DNA of 52,906 bases from Pseudomonadota bacterium (GCA_005777235.1 SXND01000187.1:1-52906); one strand, 5' to 3'; positions 34,478 to 43,493 are shown, counted from the first letter of the stretch. The notes: generated by a model from the letters alone, not told the origin. Made by a program: numbers and translations.

Positions 34478-34744
34478 GTGACAGAACTGATACCAAGCCG
34501 TGTGACGTGTGAACGTGCCACGGCCTTACTGGTGGACTATGTGGCGGGCGAACTCGATCCGGCCACGACGCAGCTCCTCGAAGCGCATTTAGCCCGTTGT
34601 CGCGACTGCGTGGCTTTCCTGCGGACCTATGGCGAAACCATCCGTATGAGCCGCACGGTGTGCTATGAGGAGCTCCCAGTCGAGTTGCAAGATCGCTTGC
34701 TCCAGAGCCTGCAGGCCAAGATGACCGACGCCCCGTCTTCCTGA
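34478..34744 (+). CDS. Zinc-finger (zf-HC2) anti-sigma-like protein
   Basis: An 88-residue protein starting at GTG 34478 behind a perfect GGAGGTAGCCTT spacing. The core CERATALLVDYVAGELDP..LEAHLARCRDC has the HxxxCxxC zinc-binding helix hairpin of the ZAS/zf-HC2 family, which sequesters ECF sigma factors. There is no transmembrane segment, so it would be a soluble, perhaps redox-sensing, version. No ECF sigma gene is adjacent. It is the last gene of the nucleotide operon, 25 bp after purL, so it may be regulated with growth. Confidence 0.82.
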   Translation: MTELIPSRVTCERATALLVDYVAGELDPATTQLLEAHLARCRDCVAFLRTYGETIRMSRTVCYEELPVELQDRLLQSLQAKMTDAPSS

Positions 34745-35099
34745 TCGGCTTGGGGTGAGGGCATCAGGGCGTGCGTGGTGTTGTACAAGATAGAATTAAC
34801 TTTTCTGATTAACTGTGATGGAGTTATCATCTTTAAACAAAGTTTTATTGACAAAAAAGTTAATCAGCCTACAATTAGTGAAGCCTCTAAATCATAGTCC
34901 CAATGAGTAGGCCGCCCTCAAAAGCCCACAATGCGGCACGTCTCCACGCTCGTGCGTCAACGGCACGATGCCATGCGATAGGATGCTCCGCCAGACTCGA
35001 CGTGTCTCATCGCCAGAAGGAGCCAGACGCATAAGTCGTGGCTCGTCATCGACACGCACTACGAACCGTATCCATGAAGTAGGACAACGAGGAGAGGGT
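34745..35099. other. AT-rich intergenic segment with inverted repeat
   Basis: About 355 bp without a supported gene. Bases 34785-34885 are strikingly AT-rich compared with their surroundings. They contain the perfect 10-bp inverted repeat CTGATTAACT (34805-34814) and AGTTAATCAG (34858-34867), plus an extra TTAAC half copy. It could be a promoter with an operator pair or the remnant of a mobile element. No transposase remains. Confidence 0.5.
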
Positions 35100-35513
35100 A
35101 TGCTAGAGCCGAGAGCAGTGGATGAATATATTACGGCGTATTGTCTGAAGTGTAAATCGAACCTCTCCCATACCGTTGTGGAGCGGGATGGCGACACGGC
35201 CTACCTGGTGGCGTGTAACGCCTGTGGCAATAAGCACCCCTACAAGCTGCGCCTGACGCCTCCCAAACCCCGAGTGGCGCGGGCGAAAAAGGGGACAACT
35301 CCCTCCCTCCCGGTCGGCGCACGCTGGGAAGCCAGGATTGCGGCAGCGCAAGGGACAGAACTGGTCTATACCATGGGCGCTGTGTACCGCATCGGCGATA
35401 TCGTCCTCCATGAACAATTTGGCAAGGGGGTGGTGCTGAAACTCGCGACGAATAAGTGCCACGTCCTCTTCCAAGACAAAGAGCGCGCCATGGCGTCAGC
35501 GAATGTGAGCTAA
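35100..35513 (+). CDS. Zinc-ribbon protein with a CarD/Tudor-like C-terminus
   Basis: The 137-residue protein has an N-terminal zinc ribbon (YCLKCKSNLSH ... VACNACGNKHPYKL: CxxC then CxxC), a basic linker, and a C-terminal small beta-barrel-like stretch YRIGDIVLHEQFGKGVV..NKCHVLFQD. The latter resembles the Tudor/CarD-type 'VGD.V.HP.FG.G.V' fold found in transcription and repair proteins. ATG 35100 has GGAGAGGG upstream. Function unknown; nucleic-acid or RNA polymerase contact is a guess from the fold. Transcription probably starts in the AT-rich segment before it. Confidence 0.68.
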   Translation: MLEPRAVDEYITAYCLKCKSNLSHTVVERDGDTAYLVACNACGNKHPYKLRLTPPKPRVARAKKGTTPSLPVGARWEARIAAAQGTELVYTMGAVYRIGDIVLHEQFGKGVVLKLATNKCHVLFQDKERAMASANVS

Positions 35514-35549
35514 ATAAAGGGGAAACGTCACGCAGGAGGGAGTAGGAAA

Positions 35550-35600
35550 GCACCCTGCCTTGGTAGTGCAGGGCAGGGTGCGCAGGGCACACAGCCCTGC
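35550..35600. terminator. Hairpins between convergent genes
   Basis: A perfect 10-bp inverted repeat (GCACCCTGCC 35550-35559, GGCAGGGTGC 35572-35581) is followed immediately by a 7-bp one (35582-35588 with 35594-35600). They lie between the zinc-ribbon gene and the convergent RRM gene and could stop transcription from both sides. U-tracts are absent, so this is a tentative call. Confidence 0.5.
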
Positions 35601-35655
35601 AGCCGCCCGAAGGCCACTGTGGGGCTGTGTTGGAAACGCTACGGGAGCCGAGAGG

Positions 35656-35931
35656 TTACCAACGGGCCCGGCTGGGTTCACGCCGTGGCTCGCGGGGCTT
35701 GGCTTCGTTGACCGTTAGGGGCCGACCGTCCATCTCATGGCCCTGGAGCTTGGCAATGGCGGTACGAGCGGCGGTACCATCGGGCATCTCGACAAAGCCG
35801 AAACCTTTCGAGCGGCCTGTATCACGATCCATAATGACGCGAATGTCATCGATAGCACCATACGGTTCGAAGAGCTGGCGGAGGTCATGGTCTGTGGCGC
35901 TAAAAGCCAGATTACCAACGTAGATATTCAT
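35656..35931 (-). CDS. RRM-type RNA-binding protein
   Basis: The 91-residue protein is a single RNA recognition motif: RNP2 IYVGNL at residues 3-8 and RNP1 KGFGFVEM around residues 42-49, with a short Arg/Pro-rich tail (KPREPRREPSRARW). Such small glycine- or arginine-tailed RRM proteins in bacteria bind RNA in the cytoplasm and are often cold-inducible. The upstream region (35932-36100) has no other gene and could hold a long regulated leader. Single-gene unit. Confidence 0.93.
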   Translation of the reverse strand: MNIYVGNLAFSATDHDLRQLFEPYGAIDDIRVIMDRDTGRSKGFGFVEMPDGTAARTAIAKLQGHEMDGRPLTVNEAKPREPRREPSRARW

Positions 35932-36139
35932 GGGACGTTCCCTATGGGAAGAAGTACTAACGATCGCCAGGTCATCCGGACAGTATGCAGAGACAATACA
36001 GCGGGGGAGCGGCGAGGTACATCACGGGGAGGAGCGGGGTGAGCCAGCCATTCCTAGTGAACAAGTAGCAGTGTAACCGAAAAGCACGCCGCACGCTAGG
36101 TTTTTTTTGCGTCTGACCCCGCGACCTTTACTCTCCCCC

Positions 36140-37330
36140 TTACAGCGCCCCAGCTTGCTGCAAACGCGCCACCTCCGTGGGGGACATCTGCAGCCAGTCG
36201 CGCAGGATGTGCGACGTATGCTCACCCAGCAGCGGTGGTGGGAGGGTCACCGCCCCTGGCGTGTCCGAGAGTTTGACCGGGACTCCGGTGACCCGTACCG
36301 CGCCCGCTTTGGGATGCTGCACCGTGACGACCATGTCACGCGCCAGCACCTGTGGGTTTTCGCAGACTTCGCCCACGGACTGGATTTTACCGCACGGAAT
36401 GCCGACCCCACGCAGGGCCTCGATCCACTCATCCATAGTCTTTTCCAGCATGGCGGGTTCCAGGAGGCTGCTCAGGGCATGACGGTTTTGCACCCGCTCG
36501 GCATTGGTGCGGAACCGCTCATCAGTGGCCCAGGTCGGCTGGCCAGCCGCCTTGCACAGATTGCGCCACATACCGTCGTTGCCGCAGGCGACGTTGATAT
36601 AGCCGTCGCGACAGCGAAACGTTTCATAGGGGGTGATGGTCGGATGCTGGTTCCCCATGCGCATGGGGCTCTGGCCTGTGGCAAAGTAAATGCCCGCCTG
36701 ATACGTCAACATGGCCACCTGACAGTCGAGCATGCCCAGATCAATCTTCTGGCCCCGCCCACTCTGCGTCCGGGCATACAACGCCAGCAGGATGCCTTGG
36801 AAGGCCATCATCCCCGCCACCACGTCGGCCTGGGAATTGCCCACCTTATACGGTGGGCCATTGGGATCGCCGGTCAGGCTGGCCACCCCACCTTCACCCT
36901 GGATGATGAGGTCATACCCAGGGAGGTCGGCGTTCGGACCCGTGTGGCCAAAGCCGGAGATGGAGCAGAAAATCAAGCGCGGATTGAGCGCTTTAACGGT
37001 GTCGTAGCCAAAGCCAAAACCCTCCATGGTGCCAGGGCGAAAATTTTCGACCAGGACATCAGCCGTCTCAATCAAGCGGCCCAGGGTGGCGAGGGCATCA
37101 GGTTGTTTCAGATTCAGCGTGATGCTGCGTTTACTGCGGTTGACACTCATAAAGTAGGCGCTCTCGCCGTTGACGAAGGGCGGACCATAGCCACGGGTAT
37201 CGTCCCCCGCTTCCGGACGCTCGACCTTTACCACATCGGCACCCATATCCCCAAGCATCATCGTGCAATAGGGGCCGGCCAGCACACGCGTCATATCTAA
37301 CACTTTGACACCATCTAACGGCTTGGACAT
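36140..37330 (-). CDS. CaiB/BaiF-family (family III) CoA-transferase
   Basis: The 396-residue protein has the family III pattern: LDGVKVLDMTRVLAGPYCTMMLGDMGADVVKVERP, 'NRSKRSITLNLK', 'FRPGTMEGFGFGYD', GGxASLTG and the region GNSQADVVAGMMAF with the expected catalytic Asp. It moves CoA between acyl-CoA and a free acid in an unknown catabolic route. It follows etfA by about 80 bp on the same strand, consistent with an acyl-CoA degradation operon (etfB-etfA-caiB). The acid substrate cannot be stated. Confidence 0.93.
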   Translation of the reverse strand: MSKPLDGVKVLDMTRVLAGPYCTMMLGDMGADVVKVERPEAGDDTRGYGPPFVNGESAYFMSVNRSKRSITLNLKQPDALATLGRLIETADVLVENFRPGTMEGFGFGYDTVKALNPRLIFCSISGFGHTGPNADLPGYDLIIQGEGGVASLTGDPNGPPYKVGNSQADVVAGMMAFQGILLALYARTQSGRGQKIDLGMLDCQVAMLTYQAGIYFATGQSPMRMGNQHPTITPYETFRCRDGYINVACGNDGMWRNLCKAAGQPTWATDERFRTNAERVQNRHALSSLLEPAMLEKTMDEWIEALRGVGIPCGKIQSVGEVCENPQVLARDMVVTVQHPKAGAVRVTGVPVKLSDTPGAVTLPPPLLGEHTSHILRDWLQMSPTEVARLQQAGAL

Positions 37331-37413
37331 GCCGCATCTCCTCTAGAATGAGGCCCCCAGTCCAGCGTGATCGCCTACGCCGGAAAGCCCATGGCCTACG
37401 CCATGGGGAGCCG

Positions 37414-38409
37414 TTACTTCAATAACTCCTCACACTTTTTCTGAAAAGCCGGAATGACACGCTTGTAATCGCCGACCACGCCGATATTGGCACGCTGGTA
37501 GATCGGTGCATCCGGGTCACGATTCACTGCCACAATGGTCTTGGAATAGCCACAGCCGGCCATATGCTGCGCCGCGCCGGAAATGGCACAGGCGACATAC
37601 AGCTTCGGACTGACAATTTTACCGGTGAGCCCCACTTGCATGGGACTCGGCACCCAGCCTTCATCCACCGCCGCCCGTGACGCGCCCACCGCCGCGCCGA
37701 GCACGCGCGCACACGGCGTCAGCACCGCCTCGAAATCCTCCGCCCCTTTCAGACCCCGCCCACCGGAGATGACGATTTCCGCATCTTCCAGCCGCACCCC
37801 AGCCGCTTCCGCTTCAACACGCTCGACCAGCGTCACCCCAGCAGGCACGGCATCCAGATGGACCGTCACCGCCATGATGCTGCCCTGGCGCGCCGTGTCG
37901 CGCACTGCCGCCGCCATGGTTTTGCCACGCACAGTAGCCATCTGCGGCCGCGCCTGCTCAATCACCACTGTGGCCATGGCATTGCCACCAGACACCGGCC
38001 GCGTGGCTTCCAGCAGCCTGGTGGCGGGATTGATCGCCAGCTCGACGCAATCGGAGGCCAGGCCGGTGTGCAGGCGAAAGGCCAGACGCGGGCCAAGCTC
38101 GCGGCCCACGTCACCCATGCCAACCAATAAAATACTCGGCGTGGTCTGCTCGGCAATCTGCGCCATGACGGCGCTATACGCCAGCGTCTGGTAATGCGCT
38201 AAGGCCGGCGCGTCGGCCACATGCACGCTATCGGCCCCGTGATACACCGCCTCCTGTGCCGCCTCCTGCACCCCGTGACCCAGCACCGCTGCCCAGAGCG
38301 GTTCCCCCAGGGCATCAGCGAGCCGACGGCCAGCTCCAAGCATTTCCTTGGCCAGGGCTGTGAGTTCCCCCTGGGCCACTTCCGCAAATACCAATACCCC
38401 CTGCGCCAT
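37414..38409 (-). CDS. etfA: Electron transfer flavoprotein, alpha subunit
   Basis: The 331-residue EtfA has an N-terminal alpha/beta domain and the C-terminal FAD-binding domain. The latter shows [56 protein letters not shown] and [21 protein letters not shown]. With EtfB it accepts electrons from acyl-CoA dehydrogenases and passes them to ETF-quinone oxidoreductase in the cytoplasm. It lies 27 bp after etfB on the same strand. Confidence 0.96.
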   Translation of the reverse strand: MAQGVLVFAEVAQGELTALAKEMLGAGRRLADALGEPLWAAVLGHGVQEAAQEAVYHGADSVHVADAPALAHYQTLAYSAVMAQIAEQTTPSILLVGMGDVGRELGPRLAFRLHTGLASDCVELAINPATRLLEATRPVSGGNAMATVVIEQARPQMATVRGKTMAAAVRDTARQGSIMAVTVHLDAVPAGVTLVERVEAEAAGVRLEDAEIVISGGRGLKGAEDFEAVLTPCARVLGAAVGASRAAVDEGWVPSPMQVGLTGKIVSPKLYVACAISGAAQHMAGCGYSKTIVAVNRDPDAPIYQRANIGVVGDYKRVIPAFQKKCEELLK

Positions 38410-38436
38410 GGCTCCGTTTTCCTTCTCGACATGAGG

Positions 38437-39237
38437 CTAGATAATTTTCAGTTCCCGCAGACGCAAGGCCAGGTTGGCCCCCATTTCTTCCGGGGTCTCG
38501 CCGGCAATCATCTCACACGTCCCTTCAAAACGCGGGATATACAATTGCGTGATCTTCGTCAACGCCCCGGCATTCCCGACGTGCGCCGCGTCCACCCCCA
38601 ACTCGGCCGCATTCCACACCGGAATTTTTTTCTTGCCCGCTGTCATGATGCCTTTGAGCGTGGGATAACGCGGTTTGTTGGCTTCGTTGCTCACCGTCAC
38701 CAGGCACGGCGTCTGTACGTCCAGTACCTCATAGCCGTCTTCTAACAGCCGCTGCACCCGCACCGCTGTCCCCTGCGCCTCGACCTTCTGCACGGCGGTC
38801 ACACTGGGCAAGCCTAGGAGTTCGGCAATGCCCGATGGCACCTGCGCCTGATCCCAATCCGAGGCCTGGCGCCCCGAGAGAATTAGATGGTAGGCACCAA
38901 TTTTTTTGATGGCTTCAGCGAGGACGTAGGCGGTGGACGTCGCGTCGGCGTTGGCGAAGGCGGTATCGTGCAATAAAATGCCCTCATCCACCCCCATCGC
39001 CAGCGCCTGTTTGAGGGCCCGCGTGGCGCCTTCTTCCCCCATGGAGATGGCCACGATTTTCCCACCGACGGCTTCACGCAGTTGCAACGCCGCTTCGATG
39101 GCGTTGGCGTCAAAGCCATTCATGACGGGATCGACGTTGGCTGGATTGAGGATCTTCATGGCCACGTCGTCAATCTTAAAACTCTCTTTGGGCGCCTCGG
39201 GATCGGGCACCTGCTTTAGGGTAACAATAATGTCCAC
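38437..39237 (-). CDS. etfB: Electron transfer flavoprotein, beta subunit
   Basis: The 266-residue EtfB has [16 protein letters not shown], a long N-terminal segment with [14 protein letters not shown], and [25 protein letters not shown] with the AMP-binding and signature region. The C-terminal docking/recognition segment [23 protein letters not shown] is also present. It is the first gene of the minus-strand etfB-etfA-caiB group. No acyl-CoA dehydrogenase gene is in the window, so the physiological donor is unknown. Confidence 0.96.
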   Translation of the reverse strand: MDIIVTLKQVPDPEAPKESFKIDDVAMKILNPANVDPVMNGFDANAIEAALQLREAVGGKIVAISMGEEGATRALKQALAMGVDEGILLHDTAFANADATSTAYVLAEAIKKIGAYHLILSGRQASDWDQAQVPSGIAELLGLPSVTAVQKVEAQGTAVRVQRLLEDGYEVLDVQTPCLVTVSNEANKPRYPTLKGIMTAGKKKIPVWNAAELGVDAAHVGNAGALTKITQLYIPRFEGTCEMIAGETPEEMGANLALRLRELKII

Positions 39238-39447
39238 ACGACTCTCCTTCGTTCTACACTGTCACAGGGCCTTGTGTGGCGAGACCCTAGGCAAAAGCTC
39301 GCCATCTGTCAAGCCAAAAGCCTGCAGAGAACACCTCGGCACCTCGTGGGCACGCGCCAGGAGCTTGAGAGAGTCGGCACGCCCATGCTACCCTACCCCC
39401 TGTGCGGACACCGGCCCGGACTGCAGGAACGCAGAGAGGTGACAGCC

Positions 39448-39693
39448 ATGGACGATACTGACGATACGACGCTATACACCGTGGTGGTGAACCATGAGGA
39501 GCAGTATTCCATCTGGCCTGTGGGCCGCGACATCCCTCTGGGATGGCGGGCGGTGGGACCGCAGGGGTTCAAGGCCACCTGTCTGGCGTCTATTACGCAC
39601 GTGTGGACGGACATGCGCCCGCTGAGCCTGCGGCGGGCCATGGCGGAGGGGAGGGTACCGGCGGAGGGCAGCATGGGCTCAAGCGATTGCTGA
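39448..39693 (+). CDS. MbtH-family protein, orphan
   Basis: The 81-residue protein contains the MbtH core: [21 protein letters not shown], then [22 protein letters not shown], with the three conserved Trp. MbtH proteins bind adenylation domains of non-ribosomal peptide synthetases and help their folding and activity. No NRPS gene lies in this window. ATG 39448 has AGAGAGG upstream. It is transcribed away from etfB. It implies the genome carries at least one NRPS elsewhere, if the gene is functional. Confidence 0.88.
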   Translation: MDDTDDTTLYTVVVNHEEQYSIWPVGRDIPLGWRAVGPQGFKATCLASITHVWTDMRPLSLRRAMAEGRVPAEGSMGSSDC

Positions 39694-39875
39694 GCAAGTT
39701 GCTCCCGGCGCTGCTGCACTCGCTTCTCGCCTCACCTCCCTCCCGCTCTCGCGGATGAGTTTTGCTTTGGCGCGCCGTCTATGGCATCATGCCCCACGCT
39801 GTAGACGCAGCCAGCAACAAGAGCCCAGGTATCCACAGAGAGAACGTACAAGACATTCACGAGAGGGGGATAGCC

Positions 39876-40799
39876 ATGAAGGCGGTGCTGTTAACAAACC
39901 ATGGCGGACCGGAGATGCTGCAGTACGGCGAGGCGCCGGACCCGACCGCCGGGGCAGGCGAAGTGGTGGTGGATATACACGCTGCCAGCGTCAATGCTGC
40001 GGATTACAAAGTGCGCTTAGGCAATGGACGCTCTACGCTGCCCTTCCCGTATATCTTGGGGCGTGACTTCTCAGGCGTGGTCAGCACCGTTGGCGCCGGG
40101 GTCACCGATCTCGCCGTGGGTGATGCGGTGTTCGGGGTGCTCGATCAAGGCCACGAAGGCGCCTATGCCGAAAAAGTCGCCATCAAGGCCGCTATTATTG
40201 CCAAAAAGCCCGACAATCTCGGCCATGCGGAAGCCGCCGCCATGGCGCTGACCAGTATCACGGCGCTGTGGGCTTTAGAGGATACGGCGCAGCTCAAGGC
40301 TGGCGAAACCATCTTGATCCAGGGCGGCGCCGGTGGTGTGGCGGGCTTTGGCATCCAACTTGCCAAGCATTTGGGCGCCACGGTCATCACCACGGCGAGT
40401 GCACGCAATCACGACTATGTACGCCACCTGGGCGCCGACCGCGTCATTGATTACAACACGGAAGATTTCACCACAGCGGTGGCCGATTGTGATGTGGTAT
40501 TCGACACCGTGGGCGGCGAGGTCCAGCTCCGTTCTTACGCCGTCCTCAAGCCGGGCGGACGCCTGGTGTGGGTCGCAGCGGCCCCCGAAGGCTCAAAGCC
40601 GCCCCGCAGTGATGTACAGGTCTTGCGTCCCGGGGTGGCCCGTGACCGCCAGCATCTGGAGCGCATGGTCGCACTCCTGCAGGTTGGCGCGGTCTGGCCA
40701 CCAGAGTTGGTACGCTACAAGCTCACGGAAGCGGCAACGGCGCACCGGGTGAGTGAAGCCCGCCATCTGCGGGGCAAGTTGGTGTTTGAGGTCCGCTAA
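39876..40799 (+). CDS. Zinc-type alcohol dehydrogenase/quinone oxidoreductase family protein
   Basis: The 307-residue medium-chain reductase has MKAVLLTNHGGPEMLQY, a GroES-like N-terminal fold (ILGRDFSGVVSTVGAGVTDL), and the Rossmann nucleotide-binding motif GGAGGVAGFGIQLAKHLGA. The zinc ligands of true alcohol dehydrogenases are absent, pointing to a quinone or enone reductase using NADPH. The substrate is unknown. ATG 39876 follows GAGAGGGGG. It is 76 bp before an NTF2-like gene that is probably in the same operon. Confidence 0.9.
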   Translation: MKAVLLTNHGGPEMLQYGEAPDPTAGAGEVVVDIHAASVNAADYKVRLGNGRSTLPFPYILGRDFSGVVSTVGAGVTDLAVGDAVFGVLDQGHEGAYAEKVAIKAAIIAKKPDNLGHAEAAAMALTSITALWALEDTAQLKAGETILIQGGAGGVAGFGIQLAKHLGATVITTASARNHDYVRHLGADRVIDYNTEDFTTAVADCDVVFDTVGGEVQLRSYAVLKPGGRLVWVAAAPEGSKPPRSDVQVLRPGVARDRQHLERMVALLQVGAVWPPELVRYKLTEAATAHRVSEARHLRGKLVFEVR

Positions 40800-40875
40800 T
40801 CCAGCGGGATGGGCCTAGTGCCCGGCGACGCGGTGTCGCTGGGGGTGAGCGAGCACAGAGAAGAAAGAGAGCCTT

Positions 40876-41250
40876 ATGGCAGACAATGGGCAGAAAATTA
40901 TCGACTTGGATAAACAACGCATGCAAGCCATGGCGCACAAAGATGTGGCCACCCTGAACGCCTTGCTGTCCGATGACCTGGTATACACCCACTCCTCAGC
41001 GCGGATTGATACCAAGCAGAGCCTGATGGGAGCCATGACCGCCGGAACCACCGTTTATACGTCCGTCGAGCCGTCCGACGTGAAGGCGCAGGACTTAGGC
41101 GATACGGTCGTCTTGACGGGCGTGGCCCGTATTCAGGTGCTCTCGAACGGGAACCCCAACAGCTTTGGCGTCCGCTTTACCGACGTGTATGCCAATAAAG
41201 GCGGCCAGTGGCAGATGGTTGCCTGGCAGTCCACGCGCCTACCAGCCTAA
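40876..41250 (+). CDS. NTF2-like (SnoaL/DUF4440) protein
   Basis: The 124-residue protein has the NTF2-like cone fold signature: an N-terminal helix with LDKQRMQAMAHKDVATLNALLSDDLVYTHSSAR, then mixed strands ending FTDVYANKGGQWQMVAWQSTRLP. This DUF4440-type group includes small isomerases, hydrolases and ligand-binding proteins. No catalytic residue set can be assigned with confidence. It follows the quinone-oxidoreductase gene and probably acts on a related small molecule. Confidence 0.85.
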   Translation: MADNGQKIIDLDKQRMQAMAHKDVATLNALLSDDLVYTHSSARIDTKQSLMGAMTAGTTVYTSVEPSDVKAQDLGDTVVLTGVARIQVLSNGNPNSFGVRFTDVYANKGGQWQMVAWQSTRLPA

Positions 41251-41297
41251 GCAGCATGGGGGCAGGCGCCATGCCGCCCCCATGTCGACTCCCGGTC

Positions 41298-41777
41298 TCA
41301 GAGCGGAATCACCAGCAGCGTATCAATCCGCGACGAATCGCACACCACGGTCTTTTCCTGCCACAGCAAAGCGCCTTCCTGTTCGACCACGACATCGTCA
41401 AAATGCCCCACCGCAAACAGCAGCATTTCCCCAGTGTGCATGGTGCGAATGACCTGAAAGTTGGTCGAGAAGCGCCAGTGGCCGGCGGACTCCGCACGGA
41501 TCAGGCGCGTGCCCGACACCAGGTGTCGGTAGACATGCGGCTCGTAGATGTTGGCGCGCCGCAAGGCCTGGATGCGGTCGTGCATCATGCCGCGCCCACG
41601 GCAGTAGAAAAAACTGGCCGGCAGACCGCGTGTGTAATTGTCGCGTGACACGATGCGATACAGCCCGTCCTCGGTGAAAAACTGTGGCCAGTCCTCCAGC
41701 GCATCGTCATCGATACAGCCGATATACGCCGTGGTAAGACGCTCGACCCGAGAGATGAGGTCATCATGCGGTGCCAT
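41298..41777 (-). CDS. Ring-hydroxylating dioxygenase, beta (small) subunit
   Basis: The 159-residue protein matches small subunits of aromatic ring-hydroxylating dioxygenases (NTF2-like fold): AYIGCIDDDALEDWPQFFTEDGLYRIVSRDNY, RGRGMMHDRIQAL and HVYRHLVSGTRL. It supports the alpha subunit in an alpha3beta3 assembly. It is second in the minus-strand alpha-beta pair, with a 250-bp spacer. Its GAGGA ribosome site is inside a hairpin (41785-41828). No ferredoxin or reductase gene is next to it. Confidence 0.9.
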   Translation of the reverse strand: MAPHDDLISRVERLTTAYIGCIDDDALEDWPQFFTEDGLYRIVSRDNYTRGLPASFFYCRGRGMMHDRIQALRRANIYEPHVYRHLVSGTRLIRAESAGHWRFSTNFQVIRTMHTGEMLLFAVGHFDDVVVEQEGALLWQEKTVVCDSSRIDTLLVIPL

Positions 41778-41784
41778 AGAAAAT

Positions 41785-41828
41785 CCTCGTTGGGGACTGC
41801 CAACTGCAGTCGGCAGAGGAAAACGAGG
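41785..41828 (-). promoter_or_regulatory. Hairpin covering the ribosome site of the dioxygenase beta gene
   Basis: On the minus strand CCTCGTT pairs with AACGAGG (plus coordinates 41785-41791 with 41822-41828). An inner CTGCC/GGCAG stem (41797-41801 with 41812-41816) lies inside. The AACGAGG arm contains the GAGG of the ribosome site, six or seven bases before the ATG at 41777, so the fold would hide it. Confidence 0.55.
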
Positions 41829-42027
41829 TTGCCCAGTGAGGACAACAGCTTTTTCCTGCTTGATTTGCCGTGTTCTGCAGCGTATTGTGGGCTACAGAAC
41901 GATTCGGCTCGGACGGAGCCGTAGGGCAAAGAGACCCGGTCGCATACCTCTCGTTCGGTGCCACGCGCAGGTGCCGGTCCCTAGAAGCCGCCTGGTTTAC
42001 CTGGCGGAGTCGTCACAGTCCCTCTCT

Positions 42028-43275
42028 CTACAAATCCATCAGGGTGCGGTAGGCTTGCCAAAAACCCCGGATCGACCCCTCACTCACCCGGCTGCCATGG
42101 GCGGGCACGTCGCGTCCGCCCATTTCTAACACCGCCGTTTTGTCGGGATCCTGGGCAATGGTGCGCTGCACCCAGTTGCCGATCATGCCGTCTTCCATGG
42201 ACACCAGCCCGGCTGGCCCAATGAGATTGCTCTGCAACAGGCGTGTCTCGGCCTGTTCTGGGGTATCGTCGGCATAGCCAAACAGCAGCCAGTGTAATTC
42301 GCAGGCATCGACGCCTTGGGGTACCATCAGGCGCAAGGCCAGCGAGTTCTGGATTTGCTGCACCACCAGATTCGGGAACAGACCCTGAATCGCCGTGGTG
42401 ACGCCATCGGGAAATTCCGACCACATATGCAGCATCTGCGGTGCCTGCAGTTGAAAATCCTGCTGCATGGCGTGCATGCTGCCCTGGGTGTAGTCCGTGC
42501 CGGCGAGCTGTTCCACAGCGCGCTTCGACCAGCTGACGTGGTGTCCGCCACACGGGCTGATGTCGAGGCCGCCTTCCATGGACAGGCGATTGATGCCAAA
42601 GGTGGTCAGGAACAGGTGCAGGATGCTGGCATGGTAGGTGTCCTTGACGTTCTCCATGTATAGCTTCCAGTTATTGTGCATAAACTGGCTGTAGCTGCCG
42701 AGCAGGCGCACCGGGCGGTTGAAAATCCGTCCGATATGCTCGGTCATGCGTGCCCCCAGGTAGTCGGTGAGTGGTGCCACATGCGTCGAGAACGTCGCAA
42801 ACACCAGGCCGTGCAGGACTGCGACCCGCAAGCGCTGTAAGCCATGTTCGGCAAAATCAAAGTCGGCAGGCAGGCCACCCTGATTGCGAATGCCGTGCCG
42901 AAAGGCGACCCCACGCAGGCGCCCGTCGAGGTCAAACGACCAGTTGTGGTACGCACAGGTAAACTGTGTGGTCTGCCCACGCTGCTCGACGCAGAGCATG
43001 GCACCGCGATGGGCACAACGGTTGACGAACACTTTGGCAACGCCTGCGGCATCCCGCACCACGATCACCGGCGTGTCCCCAATGCGCCGGGTGATGAAAG
43101 CGCCGGTGTTGGGGATCTCGGCCTCCAGCCCGACCCAGTGCCAGGCATCACCACGAAAGATGCGCTCCTGTTCATGGGCATACAGCTCGGGGTCGGTAAA
43201 GACTTGATAGGGGACGCGGCTGACGCCCTGCGCCGGCCACTGTAACAACGGCTCTGCGGTGATTGCGCTTGGCAT
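42028..43275 (-). CDS. Ring-hydroxylating dioxygenase, alpha (Rieske) subunit
   Basis: The 415-residue protein has a Rieske 2Fe-2S domain (NRCAHRGAMLC and CAYHNWSFDLDG, two Cys and two His) and the mononuclear iron site. The latter is in NVKDTYHASILHLFLTTFG, where the bridging Asp and the two His are present. It starts dioxygenation of an aromatic acid using O2 and electrons from a reductase not present here. The DTYHAS.LH..L.TFG pattern looks like the anthranilate/salicylate-type alpha subunits, but substrate is not certain. It lies 250 bp upstream of the beta gene. Confidence 0.93.
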   Translation of the reverse strand: MPSAITAEPLLQWPAQGVSRVPYQVFTDPELYAHEQERIFRGDAWHWVGLEAEIPNTGAFITRRIGDTPVIVVRDAAGVAKVFVNRCAHRGAMLCVEQRGQTTQFTCAYHNWSFDLDGRLRGVAFRHGIRNQGGLPADFDFAEHGLQRLRVAVLHGLVFATFSTHVAPLTDYLGARMTEHIGRIFNRPVRLLGSYSQFMHNNWKLYMENVKDTYHASILHLFLTTFGINRLSMEGGLDISPCGGHHVSWSKRAVEQLAGTDYTQGSMHAMQQDFQLQAPQMLHMWSEFPDGVTTAIQGLFPNLVVQQIQNSLALRLMVPQGVDACELHWLLFGYADDTPEQAETRLLQSNLIGPAGLVSMEDGMIGNWVQRTIAQDPDKTAVLEMGGRDVPAHGSRVSEGSIRGFWQAYRTLMDL

Positions 43276-43367
43276 AATGGCTTGACCCTCTTGATAATGA
43301 GAGACACGTCTGACGGGACGTTGCTACGCCCACTATACTGTATAGAGTGCCCGCCACCAAGAGTCTA

Positions 43368-43493
43368 GTGCCTCAACCGGGCGCATGTGCGACGTCTCCT
43401 GGGAGCGCCACGCGCCAGCGTGGCTGCCGGAGCCGGGCTGGAGCCCGGCGATCCCAGGGGGCAGCACCTGGCACAACAGCCCGGTTGAGGCAC
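43368..43493. repeat. Palindromic MITE-like element 5
   Basis: It is flanked by CTAG at 43365-43368 and 43493-43496, that is TA plus matching C and G. The terminal inverted repeat GTGCCTCAACCGGGC is perfect over 18 bp with the CTAG included (43365-43382 with 43479-43496). The core carries the same two hairpins as element 1 in the same order. The CTAG border is the classical IS630/Tc1 target. Confidence 0.78.
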
